Source: Sulfitobacter sp. EhC04 (GTDB taxonomy: Bacteria > Pseudomonadota > Alphaproteobacteria > Rhodobacterales > Rhodobacteraceae). Taken from it: a stretch of DNA of 64,000 nucleotides. Under the pieces are notes generated by a model. It had not been told where the DNA came from and searched no databases. It saw only the letters and a program-made list of their open reading frames with translations. The position numbers were made by a program, and so were the translations under genes. Where the stretch lies: NCBI RefSeq assembly GCF_001650875.1, contig NZ_LXYI01000028.1, positions 1-64,000 of the forward strand. Direction: 5' to 3'. Positions 16,940 to 24,900 of the stretch are shown one piece after another (position 1 is the first letter of the stretch; every line of letters begins with the position of its first letter).

Positions 16940-17206
16940 TTACGCTTCAAATTCTCGCAGGACCTTGGCGGCATTGACGTCGGTGCGCTTGCCTCCCCGC
17001 ATCGAAAGCTTACCGTTGACCAGCACATAGGCGACGCCGGAGGCATAGCGGCGCGGGTTCTTGGCGGTGGCATTGCTTGCGATCGCTGCCCTGTCAAACA
17101 CGCAGATATCCGCATAATAGGGAACAGCGGCTGCCGGATCAACCGAAGTAAATGGGGACGTCAGAGGTCGCGCCATGAGGTGGCAGTGCCCTGATTCAGA
17201 GCGCAA
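16940..17206 (-). pseudogene. D-aminoacylase/amidohydrolase C-terminal remnant
   Basis: The last 58 or so codons (minus strand, from about 17115 down to 16940) read YADICVFDRAAIASNATAKN and YASGVAYVLVNGKLSMRGGK. This is the C-terminal β-sandwich segment of N-acyl-D-amino-acid deacylases, in which ADIVVFD and VLVNG are conserved. The catalytic barrel is missing, and the codons before about 17115 do not resemble the family, so this is a fragment. No gene is seen in 16772-16939 or in 17207-17314. Confidence 0.6.
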
Positions 17207-17314
17207 TCCAAAAGGTAGGATTTGGTTTTCGGTTTGAACTGCGCCGCAGCATTTGAGCTTTGGTGAGCCGATATTTTGGCCCGTCCGGTCCCGGGTTTCA
17301 ACTTCAGCATTTCC

Positions 17315-18451
17315 TCAAGCCAGCAACCCTCTTGCAATTATGGTGCGTTGAATCTCGGATGATCCTTCGTAAATCCGGAAAATTCGCAAGTCGCGCAGAT
17401 ATCGTTCCAGAGGGAAGTCGCGTGTATAACCGTAGCCGCCGTGGATTTGCAAAGCTCTGTCGGCAATACGCCATGCGGCTTCGGTGGCATAGAGTTTGGC
17501 GAAGGCAGACTCGGTTGAATAGCGCGCGCCTGTCCCGCGCTTGACGGCGGCTTGCATTGCGAGTGCCCGAGCCGCGGTCAGTTCGGTGGCGCAATCGGCC
17601 AGCATGAATTGCAACCCTTGGAAATCACCAATCGGATGGCCACCGACCTTGCGCTCCTTGGCGTAGACGATCGCCGCTTTCAGTGCGGCGTCCGCAATGC
17701 CGGTGGCCTGAGCCGCCACTTCAATGCGCCCGTTATCCAGCACTTTCATCGCCGTACGGAACCCTGTTCCTTCATCGCCAAGACGGTTCGCTGCTGGCAC
17801 CCAACAGTCGAAGGTAATGCCGAACACGTGCCCCCCTTTCAGGCCCATGGTCCGCTCGTTCGGGGCGATGTCGACACCTTCTATGTCCTTGGGTTCGACA
17901 ACGAAAGCACTAACACCGCGCGCTCCGGCTTCTCTGTCGGTCTTTGCGTAGACGACGATGAAATCAGCCGCTCCGGCGTTCGAAATGAAACACTTGGTCG
18001 CTTTGATTCGATATCCTTCGCCCTCACGCACTGCGTAGCTCGTCATGTCTGCGGGATTGGACCCTGCCTGGGGTTCGGTCAGGGCAAAGGCGCCCAGGGT
18101 CTTGCCCAATGCCGCATTTGGCAGGAAGCGCTCCTTCAACTCGGCACCCCCGCCCAACAGGATTGAATCCGTTGCAAGGAAATGTGCGGTCAGCATCGAG
18201 GCTGTCGAGCCGCACGCCCCCGCGACCGCCTCGACAGCCGCATAGAGCGCAGGGCCAGAGAGCCCGATACCGCCCAGACCCTCTGGAAGGTTCATTCCCA
18301 TCAGCCCCATCTCGGCCATGACAGGCAAATGAAGGGTCGCAAAGGTCGCTTCTTCATCGAGCACGGCGGCCTGCGGTGCCAATACTTCAAGCGAGAACCT
18401 TTCGATCTGGTCGACTACGGCACGTTCGTCTTCGGACATGGGATAGTTCAT
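17315..18451 (-). CDS. acyl-CoA dehydrogenase
   Basis: A 378-aa FAD acyl-CoA dehydrogenase oxidising an acyl-CoA to the enoyl-CoA. Recognisable segments: LPEGLGGIGLSGPALYAAVE, FALTEPQAGSNPADMTSYAV (FAD/substrate contact), YRIKATKCFISNAGAADFIV, QIHGGYGYTRDFPLERYLRD and RIFRIYEGSSEIQRTIIAR, the last holding the catalytic Glu of the short-chain type. Length is typical. The gene overlaps the upstream CoA-transferase by four bases, so the pair forms an operon that activates and then oxidises a carboxylic acid. The specific acid is unknown. A LysR regulator is divergent upstream. Confidence 0.92.
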   Translation of the reverse strand: MNYPMSEDERAVVDQIERFSLEVLAPQAAVLDEEATFATLHLPVMAEMGLMGMNLPEGLGGIGLSGPALYAAVEAVAGACGSTASMLTAHFLATDSILLGGGAELKERFLPNAALGKTLGAFALTEPQAGSNPADMTSYAVREGEGYRIKATKCFISNAGAADFIVVYAKTDREAGARGVSAFVVEPKDIEGVDIAPNERTMGLKGGHVFGITFDCWVPAANRLGDEGTGFRTAMKVLDNGRIEVAAQATGIADAALKAAIVYAKERKVGGHPIGDFQGLQFMLADCATELTAARALAMQAAVKRGTGARYSTESAFAKLYATEAAWRIADRALQIHGGYGYTRDFPLERYLRDLRIFRIYEGSSEIQRTIIARGLLA

Positions 18452-19620
18452 TTTGTTTCTCCTTTGGCCAATTCGGCCAGAATTTCGGTTGCGTTTGCAT
18501 TCAATCCCGGTGCAGCTGTACGGTCGCCGCGCGCAGCACCGCTGAAATGAACGGGCTGCTCTGGCACATTCAGGCGGCCCAACAGAGGATGGTCCACCGC
18601 CGACGCGAGGCCACGCTCGACCGCCTGTGACGAAGCCCAGGCCTGTGCGACCGACTTGATTTCAGAAGCCGGGATTCCGGCAGCGGACAAACTGGCGACA
18701 ATCTCGGCCACGCTCCGCTGTCCTGCCCAGAGCGCAATCTGTTCTGCAAGCGCGGGTTCGTTTTCGCGGCGCAAGGGATCAGTGACAAAGCGCGGATCCC
18801 TGGCCAGTTCGGGCTGCTCGATGACCTTGCAGAAGGTTTCGAACAGACGATCATTCAAGACCGCCACCGCGAAGTGCCCATCGCCTGCCGGATAGGTACC
18901 AAAGGGGGCCGACAGTGAATGACGATTGCCGGTACGGGTGGGGGCATCCTTGCCCATCAGGGTGCGGCAGGCCAGCAGCGGCATCATCGCGGTCAGCGCA
19001 TCAAACAGCGCAACATCCACATGCCGCCCTTTACCAGTTCTGCTGCGGTCAAACAAAGCGACCATTGTGCCCCATGCCGCAAAAAGGCCCCCGGCCACAT
19101 CGCCCATGGCTTCGCCAATCATGGTCGGCGTTCCGTCTGGTTCACCGGTTACATCCATCAGACCGCTCATGGCCTGAATGATAATGTCATAGGCGGGTTT
19201 CGCTGCGTTGGTTCCGGTTTGTCCAAAGCCAGAGACCGACACATACACCAGCGCGGGAAACGCGGCACTGAGGGCTTCAACGCCAAGGCCCAGTTTCTCC
19301 ATCACTCCGGGTCGGAAGTTCTCGACAAGCACATCCGTGTCGACCAGCAGCGACTTGATCGTCGCGATATCCTCATCTGATTTCAGGTTCAGAGCAATCG
19401 AACGCTTGCCTCGGTTTATCGCTTGAAACAGCAGGCTCTCGCCCTGATCAAACGGTCCGATATGGCGATAATCATCGCCGTGAAGGGCTTCCACCTTGAT
19501 AACGTCGGCTCCCAGATCGGCCATCAGCGCGGTACAATAAGGCCCGGCGAGCACACGGGTGAAATCCAGGACTCGCACGCCTTCGAGGGGCTTGGAGTTT
19601 TGGACGGGTGATGGTTGCAT
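18448..19620 (-). CDS. class III CoA-transferase (CaiB/BaiF)
   Basis: A 390-aa formyl-CoA-transferase-family enzyme that moves CoA from one acyl-CoA (often succinyl-CoA) to a carboxylic acid. Family motifs: LEGVRVLDFTRVLAGPYCTA, MADLGADVIKVE, LFQAINRGKRSIALNLK, LVENFRPGVMEKLGL, and VYVSVSGFGQTG. The catalytic Asp corresponds to the one in KPAYDIIIQAMSGLM. The start at 19620 follows a GGAGGTGCCCG stretch; a 45-bp upstream extension is possible but lacks support. It is translationally coupled to the acyl-CoA dehydrogenase and divergent from the LysR gene. Confidence 0.9.
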   Translation of the reverse strand: MQPSPVQNSKPLEGVRVLDFTRVLAGPYCTALMADLGADVIKVEALHGDDYRHIGPFDQGESLLFQAINRGKRSIALNLKSDEDIATIKSLLVDTDVLVENFRPGVMEKLGLGVEALSAAFPALVYVSVSGFGQTGTNAAKPAYDIIIQAMSGLMDVTGEPDGTPTMIGEAMGDVAGGLFAAWGTMVALFDRSRTGKGRHVDVALFDALTAMMPLLACRTLMGKDAPTRTGNRHSLSAPFGTYPAGDGHFAVAVLNDRLFETFCKVIEQPELARDPRFVTDPLRRENEPALAEQIALWAGQRSVAEIVASLSAAGIPASEIKSVAQAWASSQAVERGLASAVDHPLLGRLNVPEQPVHFSGAARGDRTAAPGLNANATEILAELAKGETK

Positions 19621-19703
19621 CGGGCACCTCCAGCTTTCTAGTCGCTGGAGTTTAGGGCGAAGCATGCTATATATAGAAACATTAAGTTCTCATATCGTGA
19701 TAA

Positions 19704-20597
19704 ATGAAACCTATACCTATAACGCTTCGGCAGATCGACTATGTGATTGCCACTGCCGACGGGGGCAGCACAGCTGCCGCCGCGCGCCTTCTCAATGTCT
19801 CGCAGCCCTCGGTTTCGCTTGCGATTTCCAAGGTCGAGGGCCATCTCGGGCGCCCACTTTTCGCCCGCACCTCTGGTCAGGGAATAGTTCCAACCGCCTA
19901 TGGGCGACGTAAACTGGGCGAGTTCAGAACCTTGCGCAACGAGGCTCAGGGCGTGCTAAATGCCGGTGCTGCCGGACATACTGTTCTGAATCTGGGCGTA
20001 TTTTCGACCCTGGGTCCACGGTATGCTCCATCCCTGGTGCGCGGGTTTCAAGACATGAAACCGGAAACCGAGATTCACCTGTTCGAAGCGAATTTGGAAA
20101 CTCTTTCAGAGGGGATAGAGATCGGTCAGATTGATGTCGCACTGATCTATGATTTCGGCCTGCCCTCAAGCCTCAGGATTACGCCGCTCGCCGATGTTCA
20201 GCCCTATGGCCTTTTACCGGGCGGGCACCCGCTGGCCGGCCGTGAAGCGCTGGACATGGCTGAACTTCTGCAAGACCCGCTGATCCTGATCAACCTGCCG
20301 CACAGTCGCGGGTATTTTCTGACACTGGCGCAAATGCACGGGATCAATCCAAAGATCGCTTACGAAACAGAGTCTGTAGAGATGCTTCGTTCAATGGTCG
20401 CAAACGGTCTTGGCGTCGGGCTTTTGGCGACAGATATCCCGCACGTCACCGCATACGACCGGCGATCCATTGTTCGGATGCCGCTTACTGGCGATCTTGC
20501 GCCACACCGTATCGCCCTGGCAAGGCCAGGGCGACTTCGATCCACTCCGTTGGTAGATCGATTCTGCCAGCACGCAGTAGAGTCATTCGCGGCGTGA
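19704..20597 (+). CDS. LysR-family transcriptional regulator
   Basis: A 297-aa LysR regulator. The N-terminal winged helix shows TLRQIDYVIATADGGSTAAA, ARLLNVSQPSVSLAISKVEG and LGRPLFARTSGQGIVPTAYG; the effector-binding domain follows (LNLGVFSTLGPRYAPSLVRG). It is divergent from the CoA-transferase/dehydrogenase pair across an 83-bp A/T-rich intergenic stretch, the usual arrangement for a LysR activator and its target. The inducer is unknown. Confidence 0.9.
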   Translation: MKPIPITLRQIDYVIATADGGSTAAAARLLNVSQPSVSLAISKVEGHLGRPLFARTSGQGIVPTAYGRRKLGEFRTLRNEAQGVLNAGAAGHTVLNLGVFSTLGPRYAPSLVRGFQDMKPETEIHLFEANLETLSEGIEIGQIDVALIYDFGLPSSLRITPLADVQPYGLLPGGHPLAGREALDMAELLQDPLILINLPHSRGYFLTLAQMHGINPKIAYETESVEMLRSMVANGLGVGLLATDIPHVTAYDRRSIVRMPLTGDLAPHRIALARPGRLRSTPLVDRFCQHAVESFAA

Positions 20598-20733
20598 TCT
20601 GTGCTTTTGCATGGGTATGTTTCGGACGCACGCTCGTCCCAACTGTTTTCTGCCAAGTCGCTGATCGGCGTATCCGTCCGTTGTGACCGCTCTAACGGAG
20701 GAGGTCTGCTGGCGATAATGTCCATGATCGATA

Positions 20734-20946
20734 ATGGACATCTTGAGGCACTTCATGGCGGGCAAGAAGGGGCAGAAGAAGCGGTTCTGGTCTGACGAGG
20801 AGAAACGCACGATCTGTCTGCAGACGCGCGCGCCTGGCGTGTCCGTGGCGCAGGTGGCGCGGCGGTATTCGATGAATTCCAACCTGGTCTTCACCTGGTT
20901 GCGGGACCCGCGCTATGCGCCCGGACCGAATGTCATGGTCATGTAA
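20734..20946 (+). pseudogene. IS66-family orf1 (TnpA) N-terminal fragment, cut by tni-2
   Basis: About 65 codons with KKRFWSDEEKRTICLQTRAP and GVSVAQVARRYSMNSN followed by LRDPRYAP, the helix-turn-helix part of IS66/IS3-type TnpA. The native sequence stops at 20930, where the left tip of tni-2 begins, and the stop codon is supplied by the transposon. The remainder of the IS is absent. Translation could start at 20734 or at the ATG near 20755. The upstream stretch 20598-20733 shows no gene. Confidence 0.75.
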
Positions 20947-20958
20947 TTCGTGAGACTC
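20931..20958 (+). repeat. left terminal inverted repeat of tni-2
   Basis: The 28 bases starting TGTCATGG and ending GACTC match the complement of 24548-24575 at 23 positions. The match includes the tip TGTCATGG and the shared ATTC.TG.GACTC block. Confidence 0.75.
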
Positions 20959-20993
20959 GCGCATGATTTTTTCGTTGTTATCAGCGGCAATTT

Positions 20994-21053
20994 GGTAAGG
21001 TTATCTTTGGGATGGTAAAGTTATTTATGAGATGGTAATTTTAACCGTGAGAT
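20994..21053 (+). repeat. three 20-bp direct repeats, putative TniA binding sites (tni-2 left end)
   Basis: Units start at 20994, 21014 and 21034 with exactly 20-bp spacing and follow GGTAA..TTAT..[T/G]G.GAT, though the third unit reads TTAA in place of TTAT. An inverted copy, ATCTCATGAATAACTTTACC, lies at 24498-24517. The array is in the same position relative to the tip as in the other two tni elements but with a different sequence, so each transposase appears to have its own site. Confidence 0.7.
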
Positions 21054-21062
21054 GGTCTACTT

Positions 21063-21071
21063 TGTGGATAA
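21063..21071 (+). promoter_or_regulatory. consensus DnaA box upstream of tniA-2
   Basis: TGTGGATAA (complement of TTATCCACA) lies 9 bp before the tniA start codon, mirroring the box in tni-1. The role is inferred; it could equally be chance in A/T-rich leader DNA. Confidence 0.4.
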
Positions 21072-21080
21072 CTTAAGACT

Positions 21081-22715
21081 TTGGCGAATGAGGCAAAGAA
21101 CAAAGCGCTAGAGAGGGCCGAGGTGCTCAGGCCACTCTTGTCGCCGCTCGCTCAGGGCCAAAGTATTGGGCGGGAGGTGGAGGCTGCGGCGGCTCAGTTG
21201 AACATTTCGCGGAGTACAGCCTGGCGCATTTTGAGCATGCTGCGTAAGAACGATGGTCGGGCAAGTTCACTCCTGCCCAAACGCAGCGGCCCCAAGCCCG
21301 GCTCTCTTCGTCTACCAGAGCACGTTGAAAGCATGATCGCCCGGGTATTGCGTGAACGATATTTGGTTCCGGAACGCCCTAGCTTTCGCAGGATTGTGGG
21401 CGAGATTCGTGCCGAGTGCCTTGCCAGAGGTTTTCAACCACCGGCACGGCAAACGATCAAGGCTCGCCTTGACGCGATAGACCAGCGCGAGGTGTTGCGG
21501 AAGCGGAAAGGATCGAAGGCCGCCAGCCAGGTTTTCGAAGCGAGGGCAGGGAGGTTGGAGGTGGAACGTCCATTGGAGGTCGTCCAGATCGATCACACAT
21601 TGGCGGACATCGTGCTTGTTGATCAGGTTGAGCGCAAACCTCTGGCGCGACCATGGCTGACGCTTGCGATCGATGTTGCGACCCGTGTGGTTCTGGGCGC
21701 CTATGTCACTTTCGACGCACCTTCCGTCCTGTCCATTTGCCTTTGCCTCGACCACTGTGTGCGGCCGAAGTCCATCCGGACACCGAGCTCGCTGGAGCAA
21801 CTTTATTGGCCGACAGCCGGGATTCCACAGGCCATCCATGTCGACAACGGCCGGGATTTTCGCAGTGACGCATTCCGATCGGCCTGTGCGGAATGGGGCA
21901 TCGCGATCAAGTACCGGCCGCCGGGCCGGGTGCATGTTGGTGGGCATATCGAACGGCTGATCGGCACGACCATGGGTGCTGTGCATGTATTGCCGGGAAC
22001 GACGCAATCCTCGCCAAAAGACAAGGGCGAGTATGACAGCGCTGCCAAGGCCTCAATGACGCTGGACGAGTTCGAGGACTGGCTGCAGCTGGAGATCTGT
22101 CGGTACCATAACACCCGCCACAGCGGATTGCGGCGCACCCCGCTGGCCGCCTGGGCCGATCTTGGGGGCGACGATGCTGGCCGACAAGTCGTGGACACAG
22201 ATGCCTTCCGGATCAGTTTCCTCCCGTCAGAACGCCGACAACTCGGTAGGACCGGGATCAACCTGTTTTCTATCGGCTATTGGAGCGACGCCTTCGCGCC
22301 GATGATCGGTCGTGGGGCAGGGAAGGTTACGGTCAAGTACGACCCGCGAGATATGTCCCGGATTTGGGTGGTCACGGACGATGGTCGAACAATTGCGGCG
22401 CGCTACAAGGATCTTTCGCGGCCCAAAGTTTCCCTTTGGGAGTCGCGGCGCGCCAATGCAATCTTCCATGAGCGGCATGGCGGAAGGATATCGGAAGCAA
22501 TTCTGTTCGGGATCATCGAAGAACAGCGGCGTATCGCCCATGCGTCGCGGCAACGGACGCTTACGGCGCGCCTGGACGAAGAACGCAAAGCACGCCTGCC
22601 AAACGACAAACCGAAGCGTGATCCATCCCGCGAGATGTTTGCAATTGATACCAGTAACCCCAACCTCCCAACTTACCCGATAGATGACTTTGATGGACCA
22701 CGACGAAAGACTTGA
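21081..22715 (+). CDS. tniA: TniA-type DDE transposase (tni-2)
   Basis: A 544-aa transposase with the same layout as the tni-1 enzyme: N-terminal DNA-binding helices (NISRSTAWRILSMLRKNDGR), rve core and Mu-type C-terminal domain. Catalytic residues D171 (QIDHT), D255 (HVDNGRDF) and E291 (GHIERLIG) keep the D-x35-E spacing. The start is TTG at 21081, an uncommon codon that may limit expression. The 3' end overlaps tniB by 32 bp. It closely resembles TniA of tni-1 by eye over most of its length. Confidence 0.92.
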   Translation: MANEAKNKALERAEVLRPLLSPLAQGQSIGREVEAAAAQLNISRSTAWRILSMLRKNDGRASSLLPKRSGPKPGSLRLPEHVESMIARVLRERYLVPERPSFRRIVGEIRAECLARGFQPPARQTIKARLDAIDQREVLRKRKGSKAASQVFEARAGRLEVERPLEVVQIDHTLADIVLVDQVERKPLARPWLTLAIDVATRVVLGAYVTFDAPSVLSICLCLDHCVRPKSIRTPSSLEQLYWPTAGIPQAIHVDNGRDFRSDAFRSACAEWGIAIKYRPPGRVHVGGHIERLIGTTMGAVHVLPGTTQSSPKDKGEYDSAAKASMTLDEFEDWLQLEICRYHNTRHSGLRRTPLAAWADLGGDDAGRQVVDTDAFRISFLPSERRQLGRTGINLFSIGYWSDAFAPMIGRGAGKVTVKYDPRDMSRIWVVTDDGRTIAARYKDLSRPKVSLWESRRANAIFHERHGGRISEAILFGIIEEQRRIAHASRQRTLTARLDEERKARLPNDKPKRDPSREMFAIDTSNPNLPTYPIDDFDGPRRKT

Positions 22716-23550
22716 TCTCATTCGCAGCGATCGCTGGATCGCTTTCGACCGCGCAACCATTGTTCTCAACAGATTGATATCCTTGATGGAGATGCCCCGG
22801 CAGTACCGAATGCCGGGCCTCATGGTTTATGGCAGCTCCGGCATCGGCAAGACCATGATCGCCAAGCGGATGGAGAGCCTCTACCCGAGTAACTATCGCT
22901 CGGACCTCGGGGTGACGCGCACGCCGATCCTTCTCTTGCAAGCGCCACCTGCACCGGATGAACGGCGGTTTTACCAACATATCCTGGCGTCGATCGGTGC
23001 GCCAATGTGGGGTCGTCACACGATCTCGGAACTGGAAGTGCGAGCTCTCAGCCATTTGCGCGGCATGGACCTTAAGATGATCATGATCGACGAGGTCCAC
23101 AATCTCCTGGCCGGAAGCTATCGGGAACAACGCCGGTTCCTGAACATGCTGCGTTTTCTGTCCAACGATTTGTGCGCATCGCTCGTCGTGTTCGGTGTCA
23201 ACGAAGCTGCCGAGGCCATTCGCGGTGACGAGCAACTGGCGCGCCGACTGGACGAACATTTTCTGCCACTCTGGGATGATGATGTTGAGTTTTCCCGGCT
23301 GGTCCAGACTCTGATCGCTGCCATGCAGTTGGAGCGCGGGTCTGGTCTGAGCGTCCAGTCACTGCGCACCATCCTCGGCATTACTGGCGGCATCACGTCG
23401 CGTGTGTTCACGATGATCAAGGCGCTCGCCATCGACGCCATCGAGACGGGCGAGGAGCGGATCACGGATGACGCGATTCAATCCTGGCAGCCGGTTTGGG
23501 CCAAACATAGCTGGACCGTTCGGAACCAGCCGCAACCTGCATTTCAGTGA
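22684..23550 (+). CDS. tniB: TniB-type AAA+ ATPase (tni-2)
   Basis: A 288-aa ATPase with Walker A GSSGIGKT (residues 50-57) and Walker B MIMIDEVHNLL. It starts with ATG inside the end of tniA and overlaps tniQ by four bases. Expected to choose the target and stimulate TniA. It is very similar to the tni-1 copy, as expected for sister elements. Confidence 0.91.
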   Translation: MTLMDHDERLDLIRSDRWIAFDRATIVLNRLISLMEMPRQYRMPGLMVYGSSGIGKTMIAKRMESLYPSNYRSDLGVTRTPILLLQAPPAPDERRFYQHILASIGAPMWGRHTISELEVRALSHLRGMDLKMIMIDEVHNLLAGSYREQRRFLNMLRFLSNDLCASLVVFGVNEAAEAIRGDEQLARRLDEHFLPLWDDDVEFSRLVQTLIAAMQLERGSGLSVQSLRTILGITGGITSRVFTMIKALAIDAIETGEERITDDAIQSWQPVWAKHSWTVRNQPQPAFQ

Positions 23551-24485
23551 ACCGCAAACCCCTGCCGAGGCGTCCGGCACCTTTTCAGGACGAACTGCTG
23601 TCAAGCTGGATCACGCGCCTGGCGGACGCCAACTACTGTTCAGTGCCGGAGCTCTGCAGATATCTGGGGCTTGCTCAAGAACGTCCGCCGGAAACGTTGA
23701 CGGATCTGATTGGCGTGGACACCGACAGGTTCTGTGCAACGTTGCGCCTCCCGCCCGAGGAGCTCGACAGCATGTTGATCCAGCGACGCGCTGAATTCCC
23801 GATTGAGTGTATTTCCTGGTCGAATTTTCAGCACTGTTCCGTGTGTGCGCATAAGGTACCTAGGATATCATTGCGCCATTGGCGCTTCGCTTGGTCAATG
23901 CACTGCGAAGCATGCGGGTCCGAGCTGTTGCCTGTGCGCAGTAAGACAGCAGCACATGTGCACCTGCCGACCCGGCTCCGCATCCGCGCCAAGGAAGGGG
24001 CGAAGCGGCTAATGCTCGCCTATCGACACGGGAACTGCCATGCTGGTCGACGGATGGATCTGACGCTGCAAGTCGCTGGTGTGCTCGCGCCAGAAATTCG
24101 TCACGGGTCGCTCTTTTCCCAGAACCGTATAGATCGCTTCAAAATCGTCGCTGCAATCGACCTCGGAATGACTCGACCTTTGCTCGCAACGGCGCTGGTG
24201 TTGAAGAACGATCCCGCCTCTGAAACCAGGCTTCGTGCTGCCTTCCCGCATAAACGGAAGCTGTTGGATCGCCTTGCACGGCTTGCCGAAAGCTTGCCTC
24301 AGCACAGATCGCGAGAGGGAGCGAGCCTCAAGAACCATTCGTGGATGAACTGCGCCGGCACGGCCCCCACACCAGAACCGGAATACCTTGAGGCAGCGCG
24401 GAGAGCGATTGATCAGCTTGGGAAAAACGCAGAACGGTCCGATTTGCTAAACTGCGCAGCGGAGTTCCTCGAAAACGCACGCTAG
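23547..24485 (+). CDS. tniQ: TniQ family protein (tni-2)
   Basis: A 312-aa TniQ protein. The N-terminal signature DELLSSWITRLADANYC and the zinc-ribbon segment HCSVCAHKVPRISLRHWRFA followed by HCEACGSELL are clear. The start is GTG overlapping the tniB stop (GTGA). Complete and of the same size class as the tni-1 protein. Target specificity is not predictable from sequence. Confidence 0.88.
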   Translation: MNRKPLPRRPAPFQDELLSSWITRLADANYCSVPELCRYLGLAQERPPETLTDLIGVDTDRFCATLRLPPEELDSMLIQRRAEFPIECISWSNFQHCSVCAHKVPRISLRHWRFAWSMHCEACGSELLPVRSKTAAHVHLPTRLRIRAKEGAKRLMLAYRHGNCHAGRRMDLTLQVAGVLAPEIRHGSLFSQNRIDRFKIVAAIDLGMTRPLLATALVLKNDPASETRLRAAFPHKRKLLDRLARLAESLPQHRSREGASLKNHSWMNCAGTAPTPEPEYLEAARRAIDQLGKNAERSDLLNCAAEFLENAR

Positions 24486-24497
24486 TCCCGTGTGGAT

Positions 24498-24575
24498 ATC
24501 TCATGAATAACTTTACCAAATATCGAAAATGGGTAGCCACTACGAAAGAGTCCCAAGAATAACGTGGCCATGACA
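24498..24575 (-). repeat. right end of tni-2: internal site plus terminal inverted repeat
   Basis: The inner site at 24498-24517 is the inverse of the left-end 20-bp unit, and the outer 28 bp (24548-24575) form the terminal inverted repeat ending CCATGACA. A TGTGGATAT, one base off the DnaA box, is at 24491-24499. Confidence 0.7.
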
Positions 24576-24819
24576 GCGACAGCGCGTAATCCCGTTTGGC
24601 TTTGTGGATGCGATTGTTCGGGGGCTTGCCGCGCGCCTTGTGCCGGATCGCCGACGCGCCATCCTGACGATAAAGCTTCAGCAGCCGGAAAATCTGCCGA
24701 CGCGTCAGTGCCAGCATGTTCGCAGCATTGTCGACGCTCAGCCGTCCATCATCGACCTGCGCCAAAACCTCCACGCGCTTCAACTCGCGCTCGCTCATAA
24801 CCACCCATCCCATGCCCAA
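24576..24819 (-). pseudogene. ISNCY-family transposase, N-terminal fragment
   Basis: The minus-strand reading from ATG 24798 (or 24819) gives SERELKRVEVLAQVDDGRLS, ANMLALTRRQIFRLLKLYRQ and HKARGKPPNNRIHKAKRDYA. This is the helix-turn-helix N-terminus of ISNCY (IS1202-type) transposases. Similarity ends at the right tip of tni-2 (24575); only about 75 codons are left. Upstream, a repeated TGACATT near 24846 and 24871 may belong to the IS end. Reading through the junction adds unrelated residues encoded by tni-2. Confidence 0.75.
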
Positions 24820-24900
24820 TCTCCCTCAGTCTCGGAAGGGAGAGTGACATTCCTGAATTGCTCATGGGTGACATTTTAGCTTTGCGGCTGTGAGCGATAC

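Larger units (their letters stand above)
20931..24575 (+). mobile_element. Tn7/Tn5053-like element tni-2 (tniA-tniB-tniQ)
   Basis: A complete element of 3645 bp bounded by 28-bp imperfect terminal inverted repeats that begin TGTCATGG. It contains only the three transposition genes. The left tip follows a truncated IS66 gene and the right tip abuts a truncated ISNCY-family gene; the five bases outside each tip (CCGAA and GCGAC) do not match, so no target duplication is present. A deletion or recombination between two elements after insertion would explain this. Confidence 0.85.

Noticed and set aside
24500-24575. Extra C-terminal residues on the ISNCY fragment
   Set aside because: They are encoded by the tni-2 end read backwards and do not belong to the transposase family.
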